A stretch of DNA of 18,393 bases from Pseudomonadota bacterium (GCA_023390245.1 JAEWDF010000105.1:1-18393), one strand, 5' to 3'. Positions 7,219 to 15,073 are shown, counted from the stretch's first letter. The notes: generated by a model from the letters alone, not told the origin. Numbers and translations: made by a program.

Positions 7219-8076
7219 ATGTACGACCCCATGTACGACAAAATTTACCAGGCCACCCACCCCGACATGATGGATGGGGCGTCGAATCAGCAGCTGCGCG
7301 ACCGCTATCTGGTCCAGGGCCTGTTCGTTCCCGGCAAGGTCAGCCTGAACTATTCGCACAACGAGCGGATGATCATCGGCGGCGCGACGCCCGCCGGCGC
7401 CCCCCTGTCTCTCCCGACCCATTCGGAGCCGGAATCGCTGGCCGGCAAGCCCTTCCTGCATGCGCGCGAACTGGGCGTCGTCAACACCGGCGGCGCCGGC
7501 TCGGTGACGGTGGACGGCGAAACGATCGCCCTGGGCTTCCGCGACGGCCTCTATGTGCCGATGGGCGCCGCCGACGTGGTCTTCGCCTCGGACGACGCGG
7601 CCAATCCGGCGAAATTCTATCTGGTCGCGACGCCCGCCCACGCGCGCTACGACCTGACCAAGATCTCGATCGACGAGGCCGTGCCGCTGGAGATGGGCGC
7701 GCTGGAGACGTCGAACGAACGCACGATCTACCAGTACATCGTTCCGGCCAAGGTGAAGTCCTGCCAGCTGCTGCTGGGCGTGACCGTGCTGAAGCCGGGC
7801 TCGGTGTGGAACACCATGCCGCCGCACCTGCACGATCGCCGCTCGGAGGCCTATCTCTACTTCGACCTGGGCGAGAACGACCGGGTCTTCCATTTCATGG
7901 GCGAGCCGGACAAGGCGCGTCACATCATCGCCGCCGACGGCGAGGCCGTCATCTGCCCGCCGTGGTCGATCCACATGGGCGCCGGCACTTCGAACTACAC
8001 CTTCATCTGGGGCATGGGCGGCGAGAATCTCGACTACACCGACATGCACAAGCTCGATATCTGCCAGCTGAAGTAA
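7219..8076 (+). CDS. kduI: 5-keto-4-deoxyuronate isomerase (5-dehydro-4-deoxy-D-glucuronate isomerase)
   Basis: A 285-residue cupin-type isomerase converting 5-keto-4-deoxyuronate, which arises spontaneously from unsaturated galacturonate, into 3-deoxy-D-glycero-2,5-hexodiulosonate. The zinc ligands are all present: His203 and His205 in PPHLHDRRSEAY, Glu210 in the same motif, and His252 in PPWSIHMGAG. N-terminal landmarks also match the family (RDRYLVQGLFVPGKVSLNYSHNERM). ATG at 7219 has GGGAG about 8 bases upstream. Length is close to that of E. coli KduI. It is the first gene of a three-gene operon with kduD and kdgK, probably driven from the promoter region holding the operator at 7135. 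Confidence 0.96.
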   Translation: MYDPMYDKIYQATHPDMMDGASNQQLRDRYLVQGLFVPGKVSLNYSHNERMIIGGATPAGAPLSLPTHSEPESLAGKPFLHARELGVVNTGGAGSVTVDGETIALGFRDGLYVPMGAADVVFASDDAANPAKFYLVATPAHARYDLTKISIDEAVPLEMGALETSNERTIYQYIVPAKVKSCQLLLGVTVLKPGSVWNTMPPHLHDRRSEAYLYFDLGENDRVFHFMGEPDKARHIIAADGEAVICPPWSIHMGAGTSNYTFIWGMGGENLDYTDMHKLDICQLK

Positions 8077-8097
8077 TCAGGACAAGAGGACGAAATC

Positions 8098-8856
8098 ATG
8101 AGCAATCCATTCGACCTGACCGGCAAGGTGGCGCTGGTCACCGGCGGCAACACGGGCCTGGGCCAGGGCATCGCCCTGGCGCTGGCGGAAGCCGGCGCGG
8201 ACATCGCCTCGGTGGCGCTGCACGATTCCGACGAGACCGTCGAGAAGGTCCAGGCCCTGGGCCGCAAGGCGGTCGGGATCAGCGCCGACCTGACCTCGAT
8301 CGAGCCGGTTGAGCGGGTGCTGAAGGAGACGCTGGACGCCTTCGGCCGGGTGGACATCCTGGTCAACAACGCCGGCCTGATCCGCCGCGCCGACGCCGTC
8401 GACTTCTCCGAAGCCGACTGGGACGTGGTGATGAACATCAACCTGAAGACCGTCTTCTTCATGAGCCAGGCGGTCGCCCGCCAGTTCATCAGCCAGGGCG
8501 ACGGCGGCAAGATCATCAACATCGCCTCCATGCTGTCCTTCCAGGGCGGCATCCGGGTGCCGTCCTACACCGCTTCCAAGTCGGGCGTGGCGGGCCTGAC
8601 CAAGCTGATGGCCAACGAATGGGCCAAGCACCGCATCTGCGCCAACGCCATCGCGCCGGGCTATTTCGCCACGGCCAACACCGCCCAGCTGCGCGAGGAC
8701 GCGGCGCGGTCGGCCGAGATCCTGGGCCGCATCCCGGCCGGCCGCTGGGGCGATCCGTCGGACCTGGGCGGCGCCGCCGTCTTCCTGGCCAGCCGGGCCT
8801 CCGACTACGTCAACGGTTCCATCGTCCCCGTCGACGGCGGCTGGCTCGCCCGCTGA
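8098..8856 (+). CDS. kduD: 2-deoxy-D-gluconate 3-dehydrogenase/2-keto-3-deoxygluconate 5-dehydrogenase (SDR)
   Basis: A 252-residue classical short-chain dehydrogenase. The nucleotide-binding motif TGGNTGLGQG starts at residue 15, NNAG is at 90-93, and the catalytic residues are Ser144, Tyr157 and Lys161 (YTASK). The C-terminal part NAIAPGYFATANTAQLR closely follows KduD proteins. It reduces 3-deoxy-D-glycero-2,5-hexodiulosonate to 2-keto-3-deoxygluconate with NAD(P)H in the cytoplasm. It begins 21 bp after kduI with a GAGGA ribosome site and is followed 21 bp later by kdgK, so the three genes form one unit in pathway order. Confidence 0.95.
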   Translation: MSNPFDLTGKVALVTGGNTGLGQGIALALAEAGADIASVALHDSDETVEKVQALGRKAVGISADLTSIEPVERVLKETLDAFGRVDILVNNAGLIRRADAVDFSEADWDVVMNINLKTVFFMSQAVARQFISQGDGGKIINIASMLSFQGGIRVPSYTASKSGVAGLTKLMANEWAKHRICANAIAPGYFATANTAQLREDAARSAEILGRIPAGRWGDPSDLGGAAVFLASRASDYVNGSIVPVDGGWLAR

Positions 8857-8877
8857 TCACGCGCTAGCCTTCGGCCC

Positions 8878-9924
8878 ATGACAGACGCCTCCTCCCCCCG
8901 CCGGATCCTCTGCTTCGGCGAGATGTTGTTGCGGTTCTCGCCCAACAACAATGAGCTGCTGATGCAGTCCCCCGCCCTGACGATCCGTCCGGCGGGGGCG
9001 GAGGCGAACGTCGCCGTGTCCCTGGCCCGCTTCGGCGTTCCAACCCGCATGGCGTCGGTGCTGTCGGACAACGCCCTGGGCCACGGCGCGCGCGACGAGG
9101 TGCGCAAGCACGGCGTGGACACGACGCCCATCGTATTCAAGCCGGGCCGCATGGGCCTGTATTTCCTGACGCCCGGCGCCGTCCGCCGCCCGTCCGAGGT
9201 GCTGTACGACCGCGCCGGCTCGGCTTTTGTCGAGCATGTCGACAGCGCCTTCGACTGGGACGCCCTGCTGGACGGCGTCGAATGGCTGCACGCCTCGGGC
9301 GTCACCCCCGCGACCGGACCCAAGGGTTCGGCGGCCGCCGTCGCCATCGTCGAGGCGGCAGTCCGCAAGGGCGTGAAGGTCTCCTACGACGGCAACTTCC
9401 GCGGCAAGCTGTGGGAGCAGTGGGACGGCGATCCGCCGGCCACCCTGGGCCGGATGCTGTCGGGCGCAACGGTCGCCTTCGCCGACGACCGCGACTTCGC
9501 CCTGGTGCTGAAGACCCGGTTCGACAGTCCCGATCCGGCCGTGCGCCGGCGCGAGGCCGCCAAGGCGGCCTTCGCCGCCTTCCCGCGGCTCCAGCGCATC
9601 GCCTGCACCCTGCGCGTCCAGGAAAGCGTCGACGACCAGGCCCTGTCGGCCGTCATGCTGACGCGCGGCGAGGATGGCGGCGTGGTCGAGACCAGCGCCG
9701 AGGCCATCCACATGGCCGGCGTGGTCGACCGCGTCGGCGGCGGCGACGCCTTCGCGTCAGGCGTGCTGTTCGGCCTGTGGAGCGGCTGGTCCGACCAGGA
9801 GGCGCTGGACTTCGGCCTGGCGGCGGCGGGCCTCAAGCATTCGGTCCCCGGCGACTTCAACCTGTTCACCGCCGCCGAGGTGCGCGCGGCCATGGGCGAC
9901 GGCGGTTTCGACATCCGGCGATGA
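8878..9924 (+). CDS. kdgK: 2-keto-3-deoxygluconate kinase (PfkB family)
   Basis: A 348-residue PfkB/ribokinase-family sugar kinase that would phosphorylate KDG to KDPG. The N-terminal substrate region (CFGEMLLRFSP, GAEANVAVSLARFG), YDRAGSAFV at about 110-118, SYDGNFRGKLW at about 169-179 and the anion-hole/catalytic loop DRVGGGDAFASG with Asp290 as catalytic base are all present. The usual Ala of GAGD is Gly here. ATG at 8878 lacks a visible Shine-Dalgarno sequence. With kduD ending 21 bp earlier, translation may be coupled or leader-independent. No KDPG aldolase follows, so the product must be split by an enzyme encoded elsewhere. Confidence 0.93.
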   Translation: MTDASSPRRILCFGEMLLRFSPNNNELLMQSPALTIRPAGAEANVAVSLARFGVPTRMASVLSDNALGHGARDEVRKHGVDTTPIVFKPGRMGLYFLTPGAVRRPSEVLYDRAGSAFVEHVDSAFDWDALLDGVEWLHASGVTPATGPKGSAAAVAIVEAAVRKGVKVSYDGNFRGKLWEQWDGDPPATLGRMLSGATVAFADDRDFALVLKTRFDSPDPAVRRREAAKAAFAAFPRLQRIACTLRVQESVDDQALSAVMLTRGEDGGVVETSAEAIHMAGVVDRVGGGDAFASGVLFGLWSGWSDQEALDFGLAAAGLKHSVPGDFNLFTAAEVRAAMGDGGFDIRR

Positions 9925-9984
9925 AACGGCGCCGTCTGACGGCATCGTGAGATCAAACTCGGCTACGCTTCGCCGCACCCCCTA

Positions 9985-9998
9985 GGAAACCGGTGTCA
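9985..9998. promoter_or_regulatory. candidate LacI-family operator upstream of the pectate lyase
   Basis: GGAAACCGGTGTCA is identical over 14 bases to the site at 5211-5224. It lies in the 142-bp gap between kdgK and the pectate lyase, 68 bp before the lyase start, implying that the lyase has its own regulated promoter rather than relying only on the kdu operon. Confidence 0.7.
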
Positions 9999-10066
9999 TC
10001 CATGCTTCAATGGATGCGTCAAACGGTCGCAGAACCGTGCGTGAGAGGCACATCCAGGAGTTTCCG

Positions 10067-11704
10067 ATGCCCATGAAGCCGATGAACCGCCGCGCCGTTC
10101 TGGCCGCCGGCGCCGCCGCCACCTTCGTCGCGGCCTCCGCCCCAGCCCTGGCCCAGGCCGTTCCCGGCGCGACGGACGCCGCGACCGTCAAGGCGACGAT
10201 GAAGAAGGCCGCCCGCTACATGGTCGAGGATGTCGCCGTCGGCGGCGGCTACGTCTGGAACGTCCTGCCCGACCGCTCGCGCCGTTTTGGCGAGATGGAG
10301 GCCAATCCGACGATGATCTGGGTCCAGCCGCCCGGCACGGCGACCATGGGCCACCTGTTCCTGGACGCCTATCACGCCACGGGCGACGAATATTACTATG
10401 ACGCCGCGACGTCCGCCGCCGACGCCCTGGCCGCGGGCCAGCACCCGGCCGGCGGCTGGAACTACGTCATCGACACCGCCGGCGAGGAGTCGCTGAGGCG
10501 CTGGTACGAAACGGTCGGCAAGAACGCCTGGCGGCTGGAGGAATTCCAGCACTACTACGGCAACGCCACCTTCGACGACGCCGGCACGGCCGAGGCCAGC
10601 CAGCTGATGCTGCGCATCTACATGGAGAAGCGCGACCGCAAGTACAAAGCGCCGCTGGACAAGGCGATCGCCTTCGTCCTGGACAGCCAGTACGACAACG
10701 GCGGCTGGCCCCAGCGCTATCCCTTCGTCCAGAACGGCGGCCTGCACGGCCACCAGGACTACACCCCCTACATCACCTTCAACGACGATGTGGCCGGCGA
10801 GAACCTGGAGTTCCTGATCTACGCCTACCAGGCGCTGGGCGACCAGAAGCTGCTGGATCCGATCCGTCGCGGCATGGACATCTTCGTCGCCACCCAGCAG
10901 CCGGCGCCGCAGGCCGGCTGGGGCCTGCAGCACTTCCCCGACACGCTGAAGCCCGCCGGCGCTCGGACCTATGAGCCCGAGGCCTTCGCCACCCACACCA
11001 CCGGCGGCAACATCCGCGCGCTGATGAACTTCTACCGCCTGACCGGCGACCGTAAGTACATCGCCCGCATCCCCGAGGCGCTGGACTGGCTGGATTCGGT
11101 CGCCTCGCCCGCGAACCTGCGCGGACCGGGGCGGACGCACCCGACCTTCGTCCTGGTCGGCGCCAATACGCCGATCTACATCCACCGCCGCGGCTCGAAC
11201 ATCGTCAACGGCGAGTACTACGCCAATGAGGACCCGAACCGGGTGATCGGCCACTACGGCTCGTTCCGGAATGTGGACACCGCCGCCCTGCGCGCGGAGT
11301 ATCAGCAGCTCGCGGCCCTGACGCCGGAACAGGCCAGCGCCGGCTCGCCGCTGAAGGCCCGGCCGCGCACCCTGGCCCTGCCGCGCTTCTATACCCTGAA
11401 GGACGTGGACGCCTGGGATCTGGGCAAGGACGGCCGCCGCGGCGCCCCGACCGCGCCCAACCGCGTCGCCGAGATCGTCGGCGCCCTGAACGCCCAGGGC
11501 TATTGGCCGACGCCGATGACCACGACCAGCAATCCCTACATCGGCGACGGCCCCGCCACGCCGACGCCGGGCGAGTTCCAGAGCACCAACGTCGGCGACA
11601 TCTACGACACCTCGCCGTACCACACCGACTATCCGGTCGAAGGCATCTCCACCGGCGCCTTCATCCGCAACATGGGCGAGATGATCCAGAGCCTGACGGC
11701 CTGA
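10067..11704 (+). CDS. secreted pectate lyase, polysaccharide lyase family 10
   Basis: A 545-residue exported enzyme cutting polygalacturonate by beta-elimination to give unsaturated oligogalacturonides. ATG at 10067 has AGGAG six bases upstream and opens a signal peptide with a twin arginine (NRRAVLAAGAAATF...ALAQ, cleavage near residue 30). The pectic-acid-lyase domain is recognised by SQYDNGGWPQRYP (207-219), PYITFNDDV (234-242) and LKPAGARTYEPEAF (294-307), arranged in helical repeats consistent with the family's alpha/alpha toroid. Residues from about 350 to 545 extend past the region I can align from memory and have no recognised domain. It follows kdgK on the same strand with its own operator, and ends immediately before the convergent phosphodiesterase stop. 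Confidence 0.9.
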   Translation: MPMKPMNRRAVLAAGAAATFVAASAPALAQAVPGATDAATVKATMKKAARYMVEDVAVGGGYVWNVLPDRSRRFGEMEANPTMIWVQPPGTATMGHLFLDAYHATGDEYYYDAATSAADALAAGQHPAGGWNYVIDTAGEESLRRWYETVGKNAWRLEEFQHYYGNATFDDAGTAEASQLMLRIYMEKRDRKYKAPLDKAIAFVLDSQYDNGGWPQRYPFVQNGGLHGHQDYTPYITFNDDVAGENLEFLIYAYQALGDQKLLDPIRRGMDIFVATQQPAPQAGWGLQHFPDTLKPAGARTYEPEAFATHTTGGNIRALMNFYRLTGDRKYIARIPEALDWLDSVASPANLRGPGRTHPTFVLVGANTPIYIHRRGSNIVNGEYYANEDPNRVIGHYGSFRNVDTAALRAEYQQLAALTPEQASAGSPLKARPRTLALPRFYTLKDVDAWDLGKDGRRGAPTAPNRVAEIVGALNAQGYWPTPMTTTSNPYIGDGPATPTPGEFQSTNVGDIYDTSPYHTDYPVEGISTGAFIRNMGEMIQSLTA

Positions 11705-12673
11705 TCACCGGCGCAGCAGGCCGGGGAAGTCGGTGAAGACCGCATCGACCCCGGCCTCTTCCAGCGCCCGCGCCTGGCCGGCCATGTCGCCGTGGTCGCC
11801 CGGCGCCGCCCCACGGCGTCGCTCCAACGGCAGGAAGACGTTCTCGGCCCTCAGGGTCCAGACCGCGACCTTCAGCCCCGCCGCATGGGCGTGGGCGACG
11901 AAGGCCGACGGCGCGCCCGTCCTCCCCTCCCCGTCGCGCGGCAGCACGCGGTCTATCGCCGGCGCGACCCAGCCGGCGTAGCGGGCGACGGCCCCCAGGC
12001 CTTCCGGCGTCGCCACGGCGTCATAGGTCAGGTCGGGACGGTCGACCGGCCCGCCCTTCATCTCCAGCAGTTGCGCCAGCGGCGCGCCGATGCGCCGCGA
12101 CAACCGCTCCAGCGGCCCGACCTCGAAACACTGCACCAGGATCGGCGCATTGGCCTCCGTCAGGCCCAGCCGCTCCAGCGCCGCGACGAAGGCGTCCTCC
12201 ATCGGCAGGCCGATCCCGGCGAAATGGGACGGATGCTTCAGCTCCGGCGCCACGGCGACGACGCGCCCCGTGCGGGCCGAGGCCTCGCGTGCGATGGCGG
12301 CCACCTCCTCAAACGTCAGGATCAAATCGAGGCCGTCGTGGGCGACATTGGCGGGGCGCAGGTCCGGCAGTCGCTCCCGCGCCCGCAGCGTCTTCAACTC
12401 CGCCAGGGTGAAGTCTTCGGTGAACCAGCCGGCGACCTCGACGCCGTCGATGACCTTGGTCGTCCGGCGGCCGGCGAATTCGGGATGAGATGCGACATCG
12501 GTCGTGCCGCCGATCTCGTTCTCGTGCCGTACGACGAAGGCGCCGTCACGGCTCATCACCAGGTCCGGCTCGATCACGTCGGCGCCCTGTGCGATGGCCA
12601 ACTCATAGGCGGCGCGCGTGTGCTCCGGCCGTTCGCCGGACGCGCCGCGGTGGGCGATCAGGAGGGGACTCAT
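11705..12673 (-). CDS. glycerophosphodiester phosphodiesterase (GlpQ-like)
   Basis: A 322-residue GDPD-family TIM-barrel enzyme hydrolysing glycerophosphodiesters to glycerol-3-phosphate and an alcohol. The active-site residues are readable as His8-Arg9 in AHRGASGERPEHT, Glu35 and Asp37 in VIEPDLVMSRDG, and His50 in VVRHENEI. Most family members have PENT where this has PEHT. No signal peptide is visible from ATG at 12673, so it appears cytoplasmic. A longer in-frame start at 12769 would run through the intergenic repeat and is rejected. The ribosome site is weak. Its stop codon directly abuts that of the convergent pectate lyase with no gap. It is probably outside the pectin regulon. Confidence 0.9.
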   Translation of the reverse strand: MSPLLIAHRGASGERPEHTRAAYELAIAQGADVIEPDLVMSRDGAFVVRHENEIGGTTDVASHPEFAGRRTTKVIDGVEVAGWFTEDFTLAELKTLRARERLPDLRPANVAHDGLDLILTFEEVAAIAREASARTGRVVAVAPELKHPSHFAGIGLPMEDAFVAALERLGLTEANAPILVQCFEVGPLERLSRRIGAPLAQLLEMKGGPVDRPDLTYDAVATPEGLGAVARYAGWVAPAIDRVLPRDGEGRTGAPSAFVAHAHAAGLKVAVWTLRAENVFLPLERRRGAAPGDHGDMAGQARALEEAGVDAVFTDFPGLLRR

Positions 12674-12697
12674 GACGCCATCATAGCGCTGCGCGGA

Positions 12698-12830
12698 GGA
12701 AAGAACCCCTCCGTCTCTCCGCTGCGCTCCGAGCCACCTCCCCATTGCATGGGGAGGAGACAGATTCATGATCCGTCTCCTCCCCGCTTCGCGGGGAGGG
12801 GGACCGCGAAGCGGTGGAGGGGTTCTTCCG
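12698..12830. repeat. hairpin-rich intergenic repeat element
   Basis: The element is bounded by inverted ends, AGAACCCCTCC (12702-12712) and GGAGGGGTTCT (12816-12826). It holds two compact hairpins with 9-bp perfect stems and 3-nt loops: CCTCCCCAT/ATGGGGAGG (12737-12757) and CCTCCCCGC/GCGGGGAGG (12779-12799). It ends only four bases before the inositol phosphatase stop and is transcribed between that gene and the phosphodiesterase. The design resembles dispersed palindromic repeats of alphaproteobacterial genomes. No coding capacity is evident. Confidence 0.75.
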
Positions 12831-12833
12831 CTG

Positions 12834-13640
12834 TCAGGCGCCCTGCAGCACCTTGCGGAACTGGGGATGCAGGTCGGTGTTGGCGGCGATCAGGGACCCG
12901 CCGGTCTTGGGATCGCCGTCCGGTTCGATGGTGGTGACCAGGCCGCCCGCCTCGGTGACGAACAGAATGCCCGCCGCCACGTCCCAAGGCTTCAGGTTGC
13001 GCTCGAAATAGGCGTCGTAGCGCCCGGCGGCGACCCAGGCGAAGTCCAGGGCGGCCGAGCCCAGGCGGCGGATGCCCGCGACCCGCTGGCCGACCGCGTG
13101 GATGTCCTTGATCGCCTGGGCGTGGCCCGACTTGCCGATGAACGGCAGGCCCGTGGCGACCAGGCTGTCCGCCAGGTCCTTGCGTCCGCCGACGCGGATG
13201 CGCTGGTCGTTCAGATAGCAGCCCTTGCCCTTCTCGGCCCAGAACAGCTCGTTCATCACCGGATTGTAGGTGACGCCGGCGACGATCTCGGTCGAGCCGT
13301 CGGGGTGACGACGCTCCAGCGCCACGGTGATGGCGAAGTGCGGCAGGGCGTGCATGAAGTTGGTGGTGCCGTCGATCGGGTCGACGATCCAGGTGTGCGA
13401 CTTGTCGGTGCCCTCGACCATGCCGCGCTCCTCGCCCAAGAAGCCGTAGCCGGGGCGCGCCTTCAGCAGCAGCTCGAACAGCGTCTGCTCGGCCTTCAGG
13501 TCGGCGGCGGTGACGAAGTCGCCCGGCCCCTTGCGCGACACCTGCAGCTGCGACACCTCGCCGAAGTCGCGCAGCATCGGCCGCCCGACCTTGCGGACGG
13601 CGTCGGTCATGACTTGAAGCAGGGCGGAAGCGAGGGCCAT
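12834..13640 (-). CDS. suhB: inositol monophosphatase family protein (SuhB-like)
   Basis: A 268-residue Mg-dependent phosphatase of the IMPase superfamily. Metal-binding motifs are intact: GEERG with Glu70, WIVDPIDGTTNFMH with Asp87 and Asp90, and KPWDVAAG with Asp220. It should hydrolyse inositol-1-phosphate or related sugar phosphates in the cytoplasm, and SuhB orthologues also affect rRNA maturation and transcription antitermination. ATG at 13640 has CAGGAGA about 8 bases upstream. It lies downstream of efp in the same direction but is separated by a terminator-like hairpin, so it may have its own promoter in the 157-bp gap. The gene symbol rests on family similarity only. Confidence 0.9.
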   Translation of the reverse strand: MALASALLQVMTDAVRKVGRPMLRDFGEVSQLQVSRKGPGDFVTAADLKAEQTLFELLLKARPGYGFLGEERGMVEGTDKSHTWIVDPIDGTTNFMHALPHFAITVALERRHPDGSTEIVAGVTYNPVMNELFWAEKGKGCYLNDQRIRVGGRKDLADSLVATGLPFIGKSGHAQAIKDIHAVGQRVAGIRRLGSAALDFAWVAAGRYDAYFERNLKPWDVAAGILFVTEAGGLVTTIEPDGDPKTGGSLIAANTDLHPQFRKVLQGA

Positions 13641-13728
13641 GGGGGAATCTCCTGGTCCGCCGGTCCTTCAAGGCCGCGGCCCGGACAGACGGAGAAGTTC
13701 AAAGGTCGACGTCCGAGCGGCGTCGGTG

Positions 13729-13790
13729 AAAAGTGCTAGTGAGCAAGGGGTGAGCGAACGGTGCGGCCTCGGCTCACCCCTCGCTCACCC
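13729..13790 (-). terminator. terminator of efp with duplicated stem arm
   Basis: On the minus strand a long stem forms between 13740-13755 and 13772-13787: ten perfect pairs, one mismatch, then five more, with a 16-nt loop. It is followed seven bases later by UUUU. The arm GCTCACCC is duplicated (13772-13779 and 13783-13790), so the left arm can pair with either copy. Confidence 0.65.
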
Positions 13791-13797
13791 TGATAAC

Positions 13798-14364
13798 TCA
13801 GTCCGCCCGGCGGACGTATTCGCCGGTCGTGGTGTCGACGACGATCTTTTCGCCGGCCGACATATATGGCGGGATCATGATGCGCACGCCGTTGGAGGCG
13901 GTCGCCGGCTTGTAGGAGGACGAGGCGGTCTGGCCCTTCACGGTCGGTTCGGTCTCGGCGACCTCCAGCACGACCTGCTCGGGCAGATCCAGGCCGATCG
14001 GGCGACCTTCGTGCGACTCGATCACGACCTTCATGCCTTCCTGCAGGTAGGGGATGCGCTCCTCGCCCACCCAGGCCTTCTGCAGTTCGATCTGTTCGTA
14101 GTTTTCGTCGTCCATGAAGACCAGGCTGTCGCCATTGTCGAACAGATAGGAGTAGTCGCGCTGTTCCAACGTGACGCGCTCGACCTTGTCTTCCGAGCGG
14201 AAACGTTCGTTCAGCTTGTTGCCGGTCTCGAGGTTCTTGGCCTCGACGTTGGCGAAGGCGCCGCCCTTGCCGGGCTTGACGTGGCTGGCCTTGGTGACGA
14301 CCCACAGGCCGCCATTGTGCTGCAGGACCATGCCGGGCTTGATGGTGTTGCCGTTGATCTTCAT
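13798..14364 (-). CDS. efp: translation elongation factor P
   Basis: A 188-residue EF-P of normal length with three OB-like domains. The modification loop at the tip of domain I reads KPGKGGAF, placing the functional lysine at residue 33 (Lys34 in E. coli). The C-terminal part contains YKPATASNGVRIMIPPYMSAGEKI, a clear EF-P signature. It relieves ribosome stalling at polyproline stretches. No strong Shine-Dalgarno sequence is seen before ATG at 14364. Whether the lysine is beta-lysylated (EpmA/EpmB), modified otherwise or unmodified cannot be told, as no modification gene is in this window. Confidence 0.97.
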   Translation of the reverse strand: MKINGNTIKPGMVLQHNGGLWVVTKASHVKPGKGGAFANVEAKNLETGNKLNERFRSEDKVERVTLEQRDYSYLFDNGDSLVFMDDENYEQIELQKAWVGEERIPYLQEGMKVVIESHEGRPIGLDLPEQVVLEVAETEPTVKGQTASSSYKPATASNGVRIMIPPYMSAGEKIVVDTTTGEYVRRAD

Positions 14365-14466
14365 GGATTCACATTGGGAAAGAGCGGGCCGCGCGGCCGG
14401 GGCGGTGGCGCGGCAAATCGGGCGCGATCCCTAGAGGAAGCCCCGGCAAAGGGCAAGACGGACGCT

Positions 14467-15015
14467 TCAGTGCAGGGTGCGCTCGTGCGTCGCCTGGTCC
14501 GCCTTCCGGTGCAGGAAGTTGCCGATCCGCACCCCCGCGCCGGTGGGCGCGGCGATCTTGCCGGCCCCTTCGTCCAGCTTGCGCGCCTCGTGGGCGAAGG
14601 CGGCGGCCAGACCGGCCGACGACATGGCCGCGATCACCTGATTGCGCATGGTCGAGGGGCGCAAGCCCAGCCAGACGGCGTTCACCGTCTGGGCCGCGGC
14701 CCACAGGATCATGGCCGTGGTCCGCTCGCGCCGGGGCGGGGCGTTCCACACCCGAACCGCCGACAGGGTGGTGGCGGAGAAGACGGCCGGCAGGATCAGG
14801 CTCATCGCGCCCCTGGGCTTCTCGGTGATCGGATGGTCCCGGTCGCGCACCTGCTTCAGCGTGCGCCGGGGCCGCAGGATGCCTGAGGCCACGCCGGTGG
14901 CCAGGAGCGCGAACCCCGCCGTCAGGACGACGCCCAGGGTCACATGCCCGATGCTGCGGCCCTCGCTGTTGAGAAAGCCCGTCGCGGCGTCGCGCACGTC
15001 GTCGATATCGGTCAT
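14467..15015 (-). CDS. small membrane protein, possibly TspO/MBR-related
   Basis: A 182-residue protein with four likely membrane helices at about 25-47, 70-90, 99-118 and 125-144, and a polar C-terminal tail. The stretch SAVRVWNAPPRRERTTAMILWAAAQTVNAVW has the shape of the RVW...R...LW..Q...N..W core of TspO/MBR tryptophan-rich sensory proteins, but that family has five helices and other expected motifs are not obvious, so the assignment is weak. ATG at 15015 has GGGAGCGG just upstream. It is followed 102 bp later by efp. TspO proteins bind porphyrins, which would make the neighbouring heme-containing bacterioferritin suggestive, but that is speculation. Confidence 0.7.
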   Translation of the reverse strand: MTDIDDVRDAATGFLNSEGRSIGHVTLGVVLTAGFALLATGVASGILRPRRTLKQVRDRDHPITEKPRGAMSLILPAVFSATTLSAVRVWNAPPRRERTTAMILWAAAQTVNAVWLGLRPSTMRNQVIAAMSSAGLAAAFAHEARKLDEGAGKIAAPTGAGVRIGNFLHRKADQATHERTLH

Positions 15016-15073
15016 GGTCCGCTCCCAGCCTGTCGTCCTGCTAGGCTAACAGCGGAAGCGGACCCCGGTTCCG

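Noticed and set aside
10019..11623. A 534-codon minus-strand open frame opposite the pectate lyase
   Set aside because: Shadow of the lyase with no recognisable motif, and it would cover the lyase signal peptide and ribosome site.
14387..14398. Perfect palindrome GGCCGCGCGGCC upstream of efp
   Set aside because: A short self-complementary GC run is expected at this base composition and has no loop, U-tract or second copy.
13639..14886. A 415-codon plus-strand open frame opposite efp
   Set aside because: Antisense to a fully recognisable EF-P; no family motif.
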